Source: Prochlorococcus sp. AG-402-L18 (lineage in GTDB: Bacteria > Cyanobacteriota > Cyanobacteriia > PCC-6307 > Cyanobiaceae). From it: 64,000 nt of DNA. A program made the position numbers and the translations under genes. The stretch lies in assembly GCA_003216725.1 (NCBI GenBank), contig QCIL01000001.1, forward strand, positions 102,812-166,811. Reading direction: 5' to 3'. Of this stretch, positions 10,734 to 20,263 are shown in pieces (the stretch's first letter is position 1; each line of letters begins with the position of its first letter). The notes beneath the pieces were generated by a model that made no database searches, was not told where the DNA came from, and worked only from the letters and a program-made list of their open reading frames with translations.

Positions 10734-11161
10734 CCTTGTTGAACCAATTCTCCCTCATAAATCAATTTAAAAGGGTTTTGATTTACATTCAATGCTGATT
10801 TGACACTTTCTTCAAATTTTTCTTGAATCAGCTCTACTTCATCCATCGAAATACTTTTCCAAAATTCTTTATTTTGCCACTTGACAAGTATTAGAGCCTC
10901 TTCTCTTACTTCATCCAAAAAAATTTGTCTCCCCAAATAACCATCTTTTGATGATAACCATGGATGCCAAATTTGCTTTTCAGCATCTAACCAGATTTTT
11001 TTTAAATTTACTGGTACTTTAATTCTTAATTCCTCAGTAATAAATTTATCTTGATTATTTAACATTGGAATAGCATTCAAAATTTGTAAATTATTTTGTG
11101 CAAATAATACTAATAAGAATATACATAAGAAAAAAATACTTTTCACTTTCTTGATAAACAT
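10730..11161 (-). CDS. Conserved hypothetical protein with N-terminal signal/TM segment
   Basis: 143-aa ORF with N-terminal hydrophobic segment; stop/start overlap with larB. Confidence 0.6.
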   Translation of the reverse strand: MFIKKVKSIFFLCIFLLVLFAQNNLQILNAIPMLNNQDKFITEELRIKVPVNLKKIWLDAEKQIWHPWLSSKDGYLGRQIFLDEVREEALILVKWQNKEFWKSISMDEVELIQEKFEESVKSALNVNQNPFKLIYEGELVQQG

Positions 11162-11171
11162 AGCATTTAAT

Positions 11172-11675
11172 TTAAATCTTTTCCCCCAGTAAAACTACTG
11201 AATAACAACTAATCCCTTCCTCTCTACCTTCAGGTCCCAAAGTTTCATTTGTTGTAGCCTTAATACCAATTAAATCCTTATCCAAATTTAAAGCTCTAGA
11301 AATATTTTCTTTCATATTATCTATATGAGGTAATATTTTTGGTCTCTCAGCAACAACGATGCTATCAATATTATTTATTATCCAACCTTTACTCTGAATT
11401 AATTCGATAACCTTAGTCAATAAAATTATGCTATTAGCATTTTTCCATTTCTCATCTGATGGAGGAAAATATTTACCAATATCTCCAAGTGATAAAGCTC
11501 CTAACATTGCATCCATTATTGAATGAACTAAAACATCTGCATCACTATGCCCATCTAGACCTAGTTTATTGGGATGGGTTAATTTTACTCCTCCAATAAT
11601 TAAGTCTCTATTTTTTACTAATTTGTGAATATCATACCCATTACCAATGCGGAATTTTGGAAAATTTTTATACAT
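11172..11675 (-). CDS. ispF: 2-C-methyl-D-erythritol 2,4-cyclodiphosphate synthase
   Basis: [48 protein letters not shown] and [17 protein letters not shown] motifs. Confidence 0.97.
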   Translation of the reverse strand: MYKNFPKFRIGNGYDIHKLVKNRDLIIGGVKLTHPNKLGLDGHSDADVLVHSIMDAMLGALSLGDIGKYFPPSDEKWKNANSIILLTKVIELIQSKGWIINNIDSIVVAERPKILPHIDNMKENISRALNLDKDLIGIKATTNETLGPEGREEGISCYSVVLLGEKI

Positions 11676-11828
11676 ATCAAGATTTCTGAAACTTAATTAA
11701 ATTATGGTTATCTAATTTCAAATCCCAACTTATTGTTTCACTTAACATTTATTAAAGAGGTTTGAATTAAAATTATTTTAACAAGTTAAAGACTATTTTC
11801 TAGTAGTCAATTTTAGATTGAAATTAAA

Positions 11829-13232
11829 ATGAAAAAAATTAAGCTATCAATATTATTGACAGGGATAGTTGGCGCATCAATTTATATATTTTCTAATATA
11901 GATATCTTGTATAGAAAAACCAATGTGGCTTCTTTTTTAAGTCTAGAGCAAAAGACATTTCTTAAAAATTATATCTTTCCACAAATAAAAATAAATCAAG
12001 AAGTTGAGCAGAAAGCGCAATCACTCAAAAAGTTAAATGAAATGAGATTTTACTTAGCTCAATTAGAATTAATAAAAAAAAATAGTGGTACAGATATTGA
12101 AACAGCTAAAAGTAATTTTGATTTAAAAGAAGTTACTAATTCCAAATTAGATAACTCTAATTTAGAAAAATATATGTTGACTTCAGGTTTCTATTCGGGA
12201 ATACATAGTGATTTTCCTGGTAGTGGTTATATTGACTTTCATAAAAATGACATGATAATAGTATCTTCAAGAGGTTTATTAGCATTCAGCAAAAATTTTC
12301 CTTCCAAAAAATATATTTTTAAACAAATAAAAAATAATATTGATCAATTTATAAATTTAAAACAATTTAAAAAATCAAATCATTTTTCCATTAAAGACTT
12401 ATTAATTTTCAAAAAAAATATATATATTTCTTATACAGAAGAAATAACTAACGATTGTTGGAATACAAGTATAATTTATGGTCAAATCAATTATAAAAAT
12501 ATAAATTTTCAGAAGTTATTTGCATCAAAAAAATGTATCCATTCAACTAAAAACCTAGATAATGAATTCGTTCCACATCAATCGGGAGGGAGGATGATAC
12601 CATTTGATGATAGTAATATTGTATTCTCAGTTGGTGATTATAGAAGCAGATATCTTGCTCAAGATTTGAATAGTATAAATGGGAAATTAATAAAAATTAA
12701 TTTAAATAATAAAAAATATAAGATCATTTCTATTGGTCATAGAAATCCTCAAGGTTTATATTTAGATACTGAAAATAATTTCATATTAGAAACTGAACAC
12801 GGACCAATGGGAGGTGATGAAATTAATTTATTAAAAGAAATAAAAACTAATAAAGATAATATTTATAATTTTGGATGGCCTACATCATCTGCTGGAGAAC
12901 ATTATGGCGGGAAAACTAAGGAAAACAAGAAAAAATATGAAAAATATCCGCTTTATAAATCACATTTAGATCATGGTTTTTTGGAGCCAGTAAAATCCTT
13001 TGTGCCTTCCATAGGTATATCCGAAATTGTTAAGGTTGGGAAGAATAATTATGTCGTTAGTTCATTAAAAGATAAATCACTATATTTTTTTGTATTAAAA
13101 GATAATGGATCTATACAAATTATAAATAAAATAAAAATCGGTGAAAGGATAAGAGATTTAGTATTTAAGAAAAATAACTTATATATGTTTCTTGAGGATA
13201 CAGCTTCAATAGGAATATTAAAAATAAATTGA
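11829..13232 (+). CDS. Membrane-anchored PQQ-type sugar dehydrogenase-like (beta-propeller) protein
   Basis: N-terminal TM anchor; GHRNPQGLYLD...ETEHGPMGGDEINLL and YNFGWPTSSAGEHYGG resemble soluble aldose/glucose dehydrogenase propellers. Confidence 0.75.
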   Translation: MKKIKLSILLTGIVGASIYIFSNIDILYRKTNVASFLSLEQKTFLKNYIFPQIKINQEVEQKAQSLKKLNEMRFYLAQLELIKKNSGTDIETAKSNFDLKEVTNSKLDNSNLEKYMLTSGFYSGIHSDFPGSGYIDFHKNDMIIVSSRGLLAFSKNFPSKKYIFKQIKNNIDQFINLKQFKKSNHFSIKDLLIFKKNIYISYTEEITNDCWNTSIIYGQINYKNINFQKLFASKKCIHSTKNLDNEFVPHQSGGRMIPFDDSNIVFSVGDYRSRYLAQDLNSINGKLIKINLNNKKYKIISIGHRNPQGLYLDTENNFILETEHGPMGGDEINLLKEIKTNKDNIYNFGWPTSSAGEHYGGKTKENKKKYEKYPLYKSHLDHGFLEPVKSFVPSIGISEIVKVGKNNYVVSSLKDKSLYFFVLKDNGSIQIINKIKIGERIRDLVFKKNNLYMFLEDTASIGILKIN

Positions 13233-13288
13233 ATATTATTAATTATTTCAAATATAATACAGAGATATAGAATTATAAAACTTAAAAT

Positions 13289-14272
13289 TTATTTTGCTTT
13301 TTTATGATTAATAAAGGCGATTACCTTTACTAGATCTAAAATGACTGAAATAAAAGAAAATTTCAAAAATTGAATTATATTAAACTTGAAAATATTTACT
13401 TTTTTATTAATCGGTAGTAAAAATAATCTATAAAATAAGTAAATAAAAATAATCAAAGAACAAAGTATTTTAGATATATGTGGAGCGTAAAGTATGCTGT
13501 TTTCGTCCCAATCTGCAACTTGATCGTTCCAGCTAAATGCTAAAAAAATTGAAAAAATTACTAAATAGCTAATATACAAAATTCTCTGGGAAACAAAAGA
13601 AGAAGTTAGATAAGTAGATTGGTAGTAAAGATACCATTTATTAATTAAATCAAGAAAATTTTTTCCTTTTAAGCCTTTATAAATAAGAGGACTAACTTTT
13701 GTTTGATTAATTCTTGGATGGAATAACTTTGCTCTGCTCCTCCACTCTGCATCCTCACCACTTCTGGTATAAGGTATAAAAAAACCTATTTCAGTTAATA
13801 ATTTTTTTTCTATTAAAGTTCCCGGTACAGTATAAAGAGGTTCACTTCCAAATGTTGCTGCAATAAAACATGTCTCGATTTCATTAATACCAATATATTT
13901 ACATCGTCCAAAAACGCCCCTTAAATTTTTTTCTTTTAAGATTTTTTTAGAATTAAAAAGCCAATCTTTATTAGGCAAAGGGTGAGAATCCAAAAAACAA
14001 ATATATTCACATTTACTTTCAATAATTCCAATATTCCTAGCTTCACCTGGCATGACAATCCTATCTAAAGAAATAATTTCAATTTTTATATTTAAAAGAC
14101 TTTTGAGAATTGATAAATCTTGCTTCTTTTCAATATTATTTACACCCGATACGACACATATTATCTCTCCCAAATGATCAATATTGTTATCTAAATGATT
14201 AAATAGTATTACTAATTCATCTAAGTCATCATATACAGAACCAATTACTAATGAAATTTCTTTTTTATCCAT
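13289..14272 (-). CDS. Glycosyltransferase family 2 with C-terminal membrane helices
   Basis: GT-A type core (MPGEARNIGIIESKCEYICFLDSHPLPNKDWL) plus two C-terminal hydrophobic segments. Confidence 0.8.
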   Translation of the reverse strand: MDKKEISLVIGSVYDDLDELVILFNHLDNNIDHLGEIICVVSGVNNIEKKQDLSILKSLLNIKIEIISLDRIVMPGEARNIGIIESKCEYICFLDSHPLPNKDWLFNSKKILKEKNLRGVFGRCKYIGINEIETCFIAATFGSEPLYTVPGTLIEKKLLTEIGFFIPYTRSGEDAEWRSRAKLFHPRINQTKVSPLIYKGLKGKNFLDLINKWYLYYQSTYLTSSFVSQRILYISYLVIFSIFLAFSWNDQVADWDENSILYAPHISKILCSLIIFIYLFYRLFLLPINKKVNIFKFNIIQFLKFSFISVILDLVKVIAFINHKKAK

Positions 14273-14420
14273 AAATATTAATCTTCTATTATTTCGATCA
14301 CTAATTATTTAAATTAAAACTCAATTTAATAAAAAAGTAATCCACATAGCTTTAAGATTATATACTAATAATCTAAAGATAATATCAAATATTTGATTTT
14401 CTTAAATCTTTAAAATATTT

Positions 14421-15596
14421 ATGAAAGTTTTATACATATCTCCAGATGGGATTCTTGACGATCTTGGACAAAGCCAAATCTTACCCTATATATATGGTCT
14501 TAATAACAAAGGCTATAAATTTGTTATTTTAAGTTTCGAGAGGACTTATAGAACAGGAGAAGAGTTTTTAAAACAAAAAAAGGTTCTAAAAGATAGAGGA
14601 ATTGAATGGTATTATTTACCTTTCTACCAAGCAAAATATAATAGGCTACTTAGAGTACTTTTTGGTGCAATTAAAATAAATATTATTTGCAGAAAACACA
14701 ATATAAATTTAGTTCATCTTAGGTCCATAAATGCAGGCATTATTTTTCTAGTTTCGGCTATAAGATGTCCTTATTTATACGATATAAGAGCATTTGCCGG
14801 ACAATTAGTGGACTATGGATTACTAAAAAAATCATGGTTTTCAAAACTAATCATTAATATTGAGAAAATTTTAATAAATAAATCAGCAGGAATAGTTGTA
14901 CTGGATGAGTCAGGTGCAAAATATTTAAATAATAGTTTCAATTTGAATATCCCTTTACAAATAATTCCAACAGCCACAAATATAAAAAAATTTAAGGTGG
15001 ATTTAGAGAGAATCGCGGACTTTACTAATGAAACGTTAAAGTTTGTTTTTCTAGGTGGTGCCCAATTCCCATATCTACCTAGAGAGGCACTAAAGTTTTT
15101 AAAAATATTATTAAAAAATAAAATTGATTGTAATGTTGACATAATTAATAAAAGTCATCACAAATTTATATATAAAGTTATTGAAGAATTAAATTTCCCA
15201 AGAGATAAAATAAGAATATTTTCTCTTGAACCAAGTAAAATTTTTAATTATTTACCAAATTATGATTGTGGTTTGGTTTTTATTGAAACAGGTGATTGGA
15301 TCAAGATGTCTTCTCCAACAAAAATTGGAGAATATCTTGCAGCAGGTTTACATATAGTTGGTCTTGAAGGTATTGAGATTCTTGATAGACTCTCAAAAGA
15401 ATCCATATCTGTTGATTTATTACCCAGAAATTTTGATTTTAAAGGAATAACTCTAAATGAAATAAAAGGGATTACTAAAAATATAAAAAATGAAAACAGA
15501 AAAAAAAATAGCATTTCAATTGCAAAAAAATTTTATGATATAGAATCTGCATTAAAAAAATATCTAAAAATTTACAAAAGTATTTTAAAAAAGTAA
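14421..15596 (+). CDS. Glycosyltransferase, GT4-like (GT-B fold)
   Basis: MKVLYISPDGILDDLGQSQILPYI N-terminal pattern and SSPTKIGEYLAAGLHIVG C-terminal donor-site motif. Confidence 0.8.
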   Translation: MKVLYISPDGILDDLGQSQILPYIYGLNNKGYKFVILSFERTYRTGEEFLKQKKVLKDRGIEWYYLPFYQAKYNRLLRVLFGAIKINIICRKHNINLVHLRSINAGIIFLVSAIRCPYLYDIRAFAGQLVDYGLLKKSWFSKLIINIEKILINKSAGIVVLDESGAKYLNNSFNLNIPLQIIPTATNIKKFKVDLERIADFTNETLKFVFLGGAQFPYLPREALKFLKILLKNKIDCNVDIINKSHHKFIYKVIEELNFPRDKIRIFSLEPSKIFNYLPNYDCGLVFIETGDWIKMSSPTKIGEYLAAGLHIVGLEGIEILDRLSKESISVDLLPRNFDFKGITLNEIKGITKNIKNENRKKNSISIAKKFYDIESALKKYLKIYKSILKK

Positions 15597-15617
15597 CTTT
15601 CTTATTTGCATAATATC

Positions 15618-16466
15618 TTATATATCACCATATGTTATTAAATTGAAATTCTTAAAAATTTCCTTATTTATAAGGATATTTTTTTCATAATCTGCCTTTC
15701 TAAAAAAATTAAGCTTTCTGTTAAATTTATTTCCATAAAAATCTTTTAATTCTTCCGAAATATCATAAACATGTATCATTAGTTCATGAATATTAGACTT
15801 TGATAACTTTGCTAATTGATAGTAATCAGATTCGCATGGTAATTGAAAGGGGTGGAAATCAAAAATAGAATTAAATGAATTATTAAACTTTAAAGAAATT
15901 TTTTCTGCATATTTAGCATTAATTTTAGATGCTAAAAAAAGTACAATTTGTTTAAAAATTTTATTTAAATTATATCCTCCATTTTTTCTTTTAATTATAT
16001 GAGGGAAAGCAATTCTTACTTTAATTCCTTTAGATTTAGCAAAATCAGCAACAATTTTAAAAATTTTGGGGTTCATATGAATGTGCTCATGACTATCTAT
16101 ATGAGTTATATATAATCCTTTTTTTTTCAAATAATCATACTGAGCTTCAAGCTCATCTAGTACATCATAAGTTTTGATTTTAAATAAATATAAGCCAAAA
16201 ATTAACTTAAATTTATCTAAAAAAATTCCTTCTGAATTCGTAAGTGTAGATCGACCTGAAATAGATTTCCCTTCGGTAATATTAAAATGGAGACCAATTC
16301 CAAGTCCTAAGTTATTTTTGGCAAGTTCCAATGCATAATCTGTGGCAGGAGTATTTACCATGATAGATGTACTACTTAAGTTGCCTTTTTTATAAATTTC
16401 AACAATACGATCTGATATATCTTTCGTTAATCCAAAGTCATCAGCATTAACTATTATTCTTTTCAA
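15618..16466 (-). CDS. ChbG/HpnK (YdjC) family polysaccharide deacetylase
   Basis: MKRIIVNADDFGLT, GIGLHFNITEGK and HIDSHEHIHMNP metal-binding motifs. Confidence 0.88.
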   Translation of the reverse strand: MKRIIVNADDFGLTKDISDRIVEIYKKGNLSSTSIMVNTPATDYALELAKNNLGLGIGLHFNITEGKSISGRSTLTNSEGIFLDKFKLIFGLYLFKIKTYDVLDELEAQYDYLKKKGLYITHIDSHEHIHMNPKIFKIVADFAKSKGIKVRIAFPHIIKRKNGGYNLNKIFKQIVLFLASKINAKYAEKISLKFNNSFNSIFDFHPFQLPCESDYYQLAKLSKSNIHELMIHVYDISEELKDFYGNKFNRKLNFFRKADYEKNILINKEIFKNFNLITYGDI

Positions 16467-17297
16467 TTACTTATAACCTCTTAGTACTAAATGTCCTGCA
16501 AAATTCTTATAAAATCCTGAAAAATATTGCCTTTTATTAATAATTTCAAGTAAAAGACAATAAAATCTTCCAAACTTTAAACCGAATTTGTAAGAGATTC
16601 TTATTGTCGCAAACATTCTTCCTGAAGCGAAGACTCTTTTAAAACCTATTTTTTTTATATTGATTATTTCTCTATTTGCATTTGTAAAATAACAATTATG
16701 ATAATTGATTCCTTTTAAAGTTTTTGAAAATTTTATAAGAAAATAATATATATAATAAAAATCTGTTGCCCATCTATTTACATGGGTAACATTAAAAAAA
16801 CCACTAGGCTTCAACACTCTAAAAATTTCTTTATAAGAATTTAAAACATCTTGTTTATGTAAGTACCTTAAAACTTCTATAGAAACTACATAATCAAAAG
16901 TATTATCTTCAAAGGGTAGTTTAACTGATATCGCATCAATAAAAGAGATTTCAGGAAAATTTTTCATTGCTAAAGATAGCATCTTCTTAGATGGATCTAT
17001 TCCTATAACTTCATGACCAAGATCAGATATAAACTTACTAAGATGACCAGTTCCGCAACCTAAATCTAAAATCTTAGAATTTGGTTTTAAATTTTTTAAA
17101 TCTTTTTTAACTTCTTCGAATATTTGGTATCTCCCATAAATAAATTCATCAGTGAGTCTTCCCAATTTAAAATTTACATATCGTCCCTGAAATATCCCAC
17201 TATCAATATCATGTCTTTTTTCTGCCATATGTCTGTCTTGCAAAGTTAAATCATTTTGATTCTTTTTATCTTTATTTGGATCTATCCTAAAATTCAT
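16467..17297 (-). CDS. Class I SAM-dependent methyltransferase
   Basis: Motif I ILDLGCGTGHLSKFI; motif II/III LPFEDNTFDYVVSIEVLRYL...EIFRVLKPSGFF. Confidence 0.85.
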   Translation of the reverse strand: MNFRIDPNKDKKNQNDLTLQDRHMAEKRHDIDSGIFQGRYVNFKLGRLTDEFIYGRYQIFEEVKKDLKNLKPNSKILDLGCGTGHLSKFISDLGHEVIGIDPSKKMLSLAMKNFPEISFIDAISVKLPFEDNTFDYVVSIEVLRYLHKQDVLNSYKEIFRVLKPSGFFNVTHVNRWATDFYYIYYFLIKFSKTLKGINYHNCYFTNANREIINIKKIGFKRVFASGRMFATIRISYKFGLKFGRFYCLLLEIINKRQYFSGFYKNFAGHLVLRGYK

Positions 17298-17491
17298 GGA
17301 AAAAATTTTTTAATTTATTCTATACAATAACCTCTGCATAGTATCAAGCAAAGAAAAAAAAGAGAATATTTTTATAGCTCCTATTAAATTTATAAAATCT
17401 TTTATTTGTTTTATAAATAGCATTTTAATTTGGTTGTTTATAGATTTATAATCTGCTAAGTTTATGAAAATTAAAAACGAAAAGAAAATAT

Positions 17492-18712
17492 ATGTTGAAT
17501 ATTGCGGTAATTAATGGCGGGCGAGGTGCATCAGGACTTATTACTGCTCTTTTAAAAAAACCCTATGTAAATTTAACTTCAATTGTCAATGCATATGATG
17601 ATGGCAAATCAACTGGAGAAATTAGAAAGGTTTTTGGAATGCTTGGACCTTCTGATATAAGAAAGGTCCAACAATTAATGCTTCCTGCTGATGATCCTCA
17701 ACATAAAACATATCAAAAACTTTTTAATCACAGATTTGCAAAAGATGTAAAAAGAGAATTTATTTTTGAAGAAATTAATTACTTTTTAAATAATGAAGAT
17801 GCAAAATTAGTGGGAGAAAAAATAGTTTCAGAAAATGTAAGGAGATATTTAAAAAAATTCTTAAAAAATTTTCTAGATTGTTTGAAATCTATTGAAAATC
17901 TTAAAAATATAAAATTTAATTTTTCTGATTGTTCAATTATGAATTGTGTTTATGCGGGAGCATTCCTTCATTTTAATAGAAACATAGCTGATTCAACCTT
18001 ATTTTTTGGGAAATTATTTAATTTAAGAGGAAATGTTATTGCAACAAGCATTGAAAATAAACATCTTGTTGCATTAAGAGAAAATGGAGAAATGCTTTAC
18101 TCTGAAGCAGAAATTGTTGAATTAAGATCAAACGTGAGAATTGAAAGAATATTTCTCTTAGATGAAAAATTACCTCAAGAATCATTTGAGAAGTTTTCTG
18201 CCAATGAAAAAAGATATTATTTAAATCAACATAATTGTCATGTTCCTATATCTCAATCTGTAATGCTTACTCTAAAGCAAGCTGACATAATAATTTATTC
18301 TGCGGGTACGCAACATTCTTCTCTTTATCCTAGCTACATAAGTACTGGCCTTTCAGAAACTATTGCCAATAATAAAAAAGCACTAAAAGTTTTTATTACT
18401 AATATTGGTGCAGATTATGAGACGCCACAATATAAGGCATCAGATTATTTTTTAGGTGCCTTTAAATACCTGAATCTAACTGACTCAAGAGATTACCAAA
18501 TGGAAGATTTATTCGATTATATTTTTATAAATAAAGGAGATAATCTAGATTCTTCCTCTTATGTAATATTTGATGAAGAAGCATTTAAAAATATAAATAT
18601 AAAAAAAATAATAAAGAATTTTGAATCAAAAGATTCTCCAGGTAAACATGATGGTGATTTATTAACTGAAGAAATTCTTAATTTAAATAAATTTTCAGAA
18701 AAAAATTTATAG
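17492..18712 (+). CDS. YvcK/CofD family (2-phospho-L-lactate transferase-like) protein
   Basis: NGGRGASGLITALLKKP...SIVNAYDDGKSTGEIRKVFGMLGPSDIRKVQQLM, a diverged version of the YvcK GGGTG...DDGGSSGRLR...PPGDIR pattern; SAGTQHSSLYPSYISTGLSE matches the GPGSLYTSI-type region. Confidence 0.78.
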   Translation: MLNIAVINGGRGASGLITALLKKPYVNLTSIVNAYDDGKSTGEIRKVFGMLGPSDIRKVQQLMLPADDPQHKTYQKLFNHRFAKDVKREFIFEEINYFLNNEDAKLVGEKIVSENVRRYLKKFLKNFLDCLKSIENLKNIKFNFSDCSIMNCVYAGAFLHFNRNIADSTLFFGKLFNLRGNVIATSIENKHLVALRENGEMLYSEAEIVELRSNVRIERIFLLDEKLPQESFEKFSANEKRYYLNQHNCHVPISQSVMLTLKQADIIIYSAGTQHSSLYPSYISTGLSETIANNKKALKVFITNIGADYETPQYKASDYFLGAFKYLNLTDSRDYQMEDLFDYIFINKGDNLDSSSYVIFDEEAFKNINIKKIIKNFESKDSPGKHDGDLLTEEILNLNKFSEKNL

Positions 18713-18719
18713 ATTATTA

Positions 18720-19349
18720 ATGAATATTTCAAACAAAATAAAAAATGCTAAATTTTTAATTTTTGATGTAGACGGAACTATTGCAGATACTTCCGAGATT
18801 CATGAAATTGCATTCAAAAAAATTTTTAACCCATTTTTAATTCCTATTCAATACAATAAGCTCGCTGGTAAGAGTACCAAATCAGCAGTAGAGCTCATTG
18901 CAAAAAATAATAAATTAAATTTAAATCATTATGAAATAATGGAATTAGTTTCAAAAAAACAATTATATGTAAGAGAAGCAATTAATTCTTCAACAAAATT
19001 AAAGTCTCTGCCTTTTGTTGAGGAATTTATAAAAGATGTGCATATGCACTATAAAATGGGCGTTGCATCTTCCGGGTCCAGAAAAACAATAGAGTTAGTT
19101 CTCAAAAGATTAAATTTATTTAACTATTTTCAACTAATATTATGTTCTGAAGATGTTAGAGAATCTAAACCTTCACCAGAAATATTTTTAAAAATTTGTG
19201 AGTTATCTAACTTTTCTAAAGAAGAATGTTTAATATTTGAAGACTCTCAAAATGGGATAGAGGCTTCCAGAAGTGCCAAAATTCCATATATCAATGTAAC
19301 AGTTCATCCTTTTAGTATTCTTTTAAAAAAGTTTAGAGATATTTTATGA
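18720..19349 (+). CDS. HAD superfamily hydrolase, beta-phosphoglucomutase-like
   Basis: FLIFDVDGTIADTSEIHE, ASSGSRKTIE, SEDVRESKPSPEIFL and FEDSQNGIEAS motifs I-IV. Confidence 0.87.
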   Translation: MNISNKIKNAKFLIFDVDGTIADTSEIHEIAFKKIFNPFLIPIQYNKLAGKSTKSAVELIAKNNKLNLNHYEIMELVSKKQLYVREAINSSTKLKSLPFVEEFIKDVHMHYKMGVASSGSRKTIELVLKRLNLFNYFQLILCSEDVRESKPSPEIFLKICELSNFSKEECLIFEDSQNGIEASRSAKIPYINVTVHPFSILLKKFRDIL

Positions 19350-20263
19350 ATCACCTGAAAACAGTCGCAATTGTAGTAACTCACAATAGATCTAAACTTC
19401 TTAAAAGATGTTTAATCAATTTAATGGGACAAACTTATAAACTTGATAAGATTTTGGTCATAGATAATGATTCTAAAGATAATACTCAGGAAGTATTATC
19501 TAATTTGAAAATTGATTGCATAAAACAACAAAATTTAGGTTCTGCTGGAGGTTGGAATACAGGATTAAAATATGCACTTAAAAATGGATTTGATGCAGCA
19601 TGGTTAATGGACGATGATGGCTATCCTGATAAAAAAGCATATGAGATTCTCAAGAAATCTTATTCAGCAGAAATGTCATGTATTTCTTCAGTAATAGTAA
19701 ACGATTCTGATAAATCTAAGTTTGTATTTCCTTATCCCATAATTAATAGATATGGAATACCCAAAAATGGAATCTATAGACAAAATATTAAATTTGTTTC
19801 TAGCTTACCAATTTATAGTAAAAATAATTTATATCCATGGATTCACCCTTTTAATGGAGTTTTAATTTCAATTAATGCTGTAAGAAAAATTGGGAATGTC
19901 AATACAGATTACTTTTTATATGGTGATGAAGTTGATTATTTTTTTAGACTTAGAAAAGTAGGAAAAACATTCTCGCATGTAAAAGCTTTACACTTTCACC
20001 CTGAAATATCTAAAAGACCCCTTACTAAAATAAAAATATTTTATTTTATCAGAAACAGCATAATTAATTATAAAAAATACTATAAATATAAAATCTTCAA
20101 ATGTTCCTTAGGTATTTTATATATTCTTTTCAAGATTTATCAGAAAAACAATTTTAAAACCATTATTTCTTTATTATTTGGAAAAAACAAAAAACTTTTT
20201 TATAAGAGTTTATACCAAGGCCTAAACAACAAATTAGGTATAAATTATGATATCAAAGATTAA
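19346..20263 (+). CDS. Glycosyltransferase family 2, galactofuranosyltransferase GlfT2-like
   Basis: VAIVVTHNRSKLLKRCL, NLGSAGGWNTGLKYAL, AWLMDDDGYPD and HPFNGVLIS pattern. Confidence 0.85.
   Translation: MNHLKTVAIVVTHNRSKLLKRCLINLMGQTYKLDKILVIDNDSKDNTQEVLSNLKIDCIKQQNLGSAGGWNTGLKYALKNGFDAAWLMDDDGYPDKKAYEILKKSYSAEMSCISSVIVNDSDKSKFVFPYPIINRYGIPKNGIYRQNIKFVSSLPIYSKNNLYPWIHPFNGVLISINAVRKIGNVNTDYFLYGDEVDYFFRLRKVGKTFSHVKALHFHPEISKRPLTKIKIFYFIRNSIINYKKYYKYKIFKCSLGILYILFKIYQKNNFKTIISLLFGKNKKLFYKSLYQGLNNKLGINYDIKD

Noticed and set aside
14813-15142. 109-aa and neighbouring 84-aa (15260-15514) minus-strand ORFs inside the GT4-like gene
   Set aside because: Antisense shadow ORFs of a glycosyltransferase with recognisable motifs.
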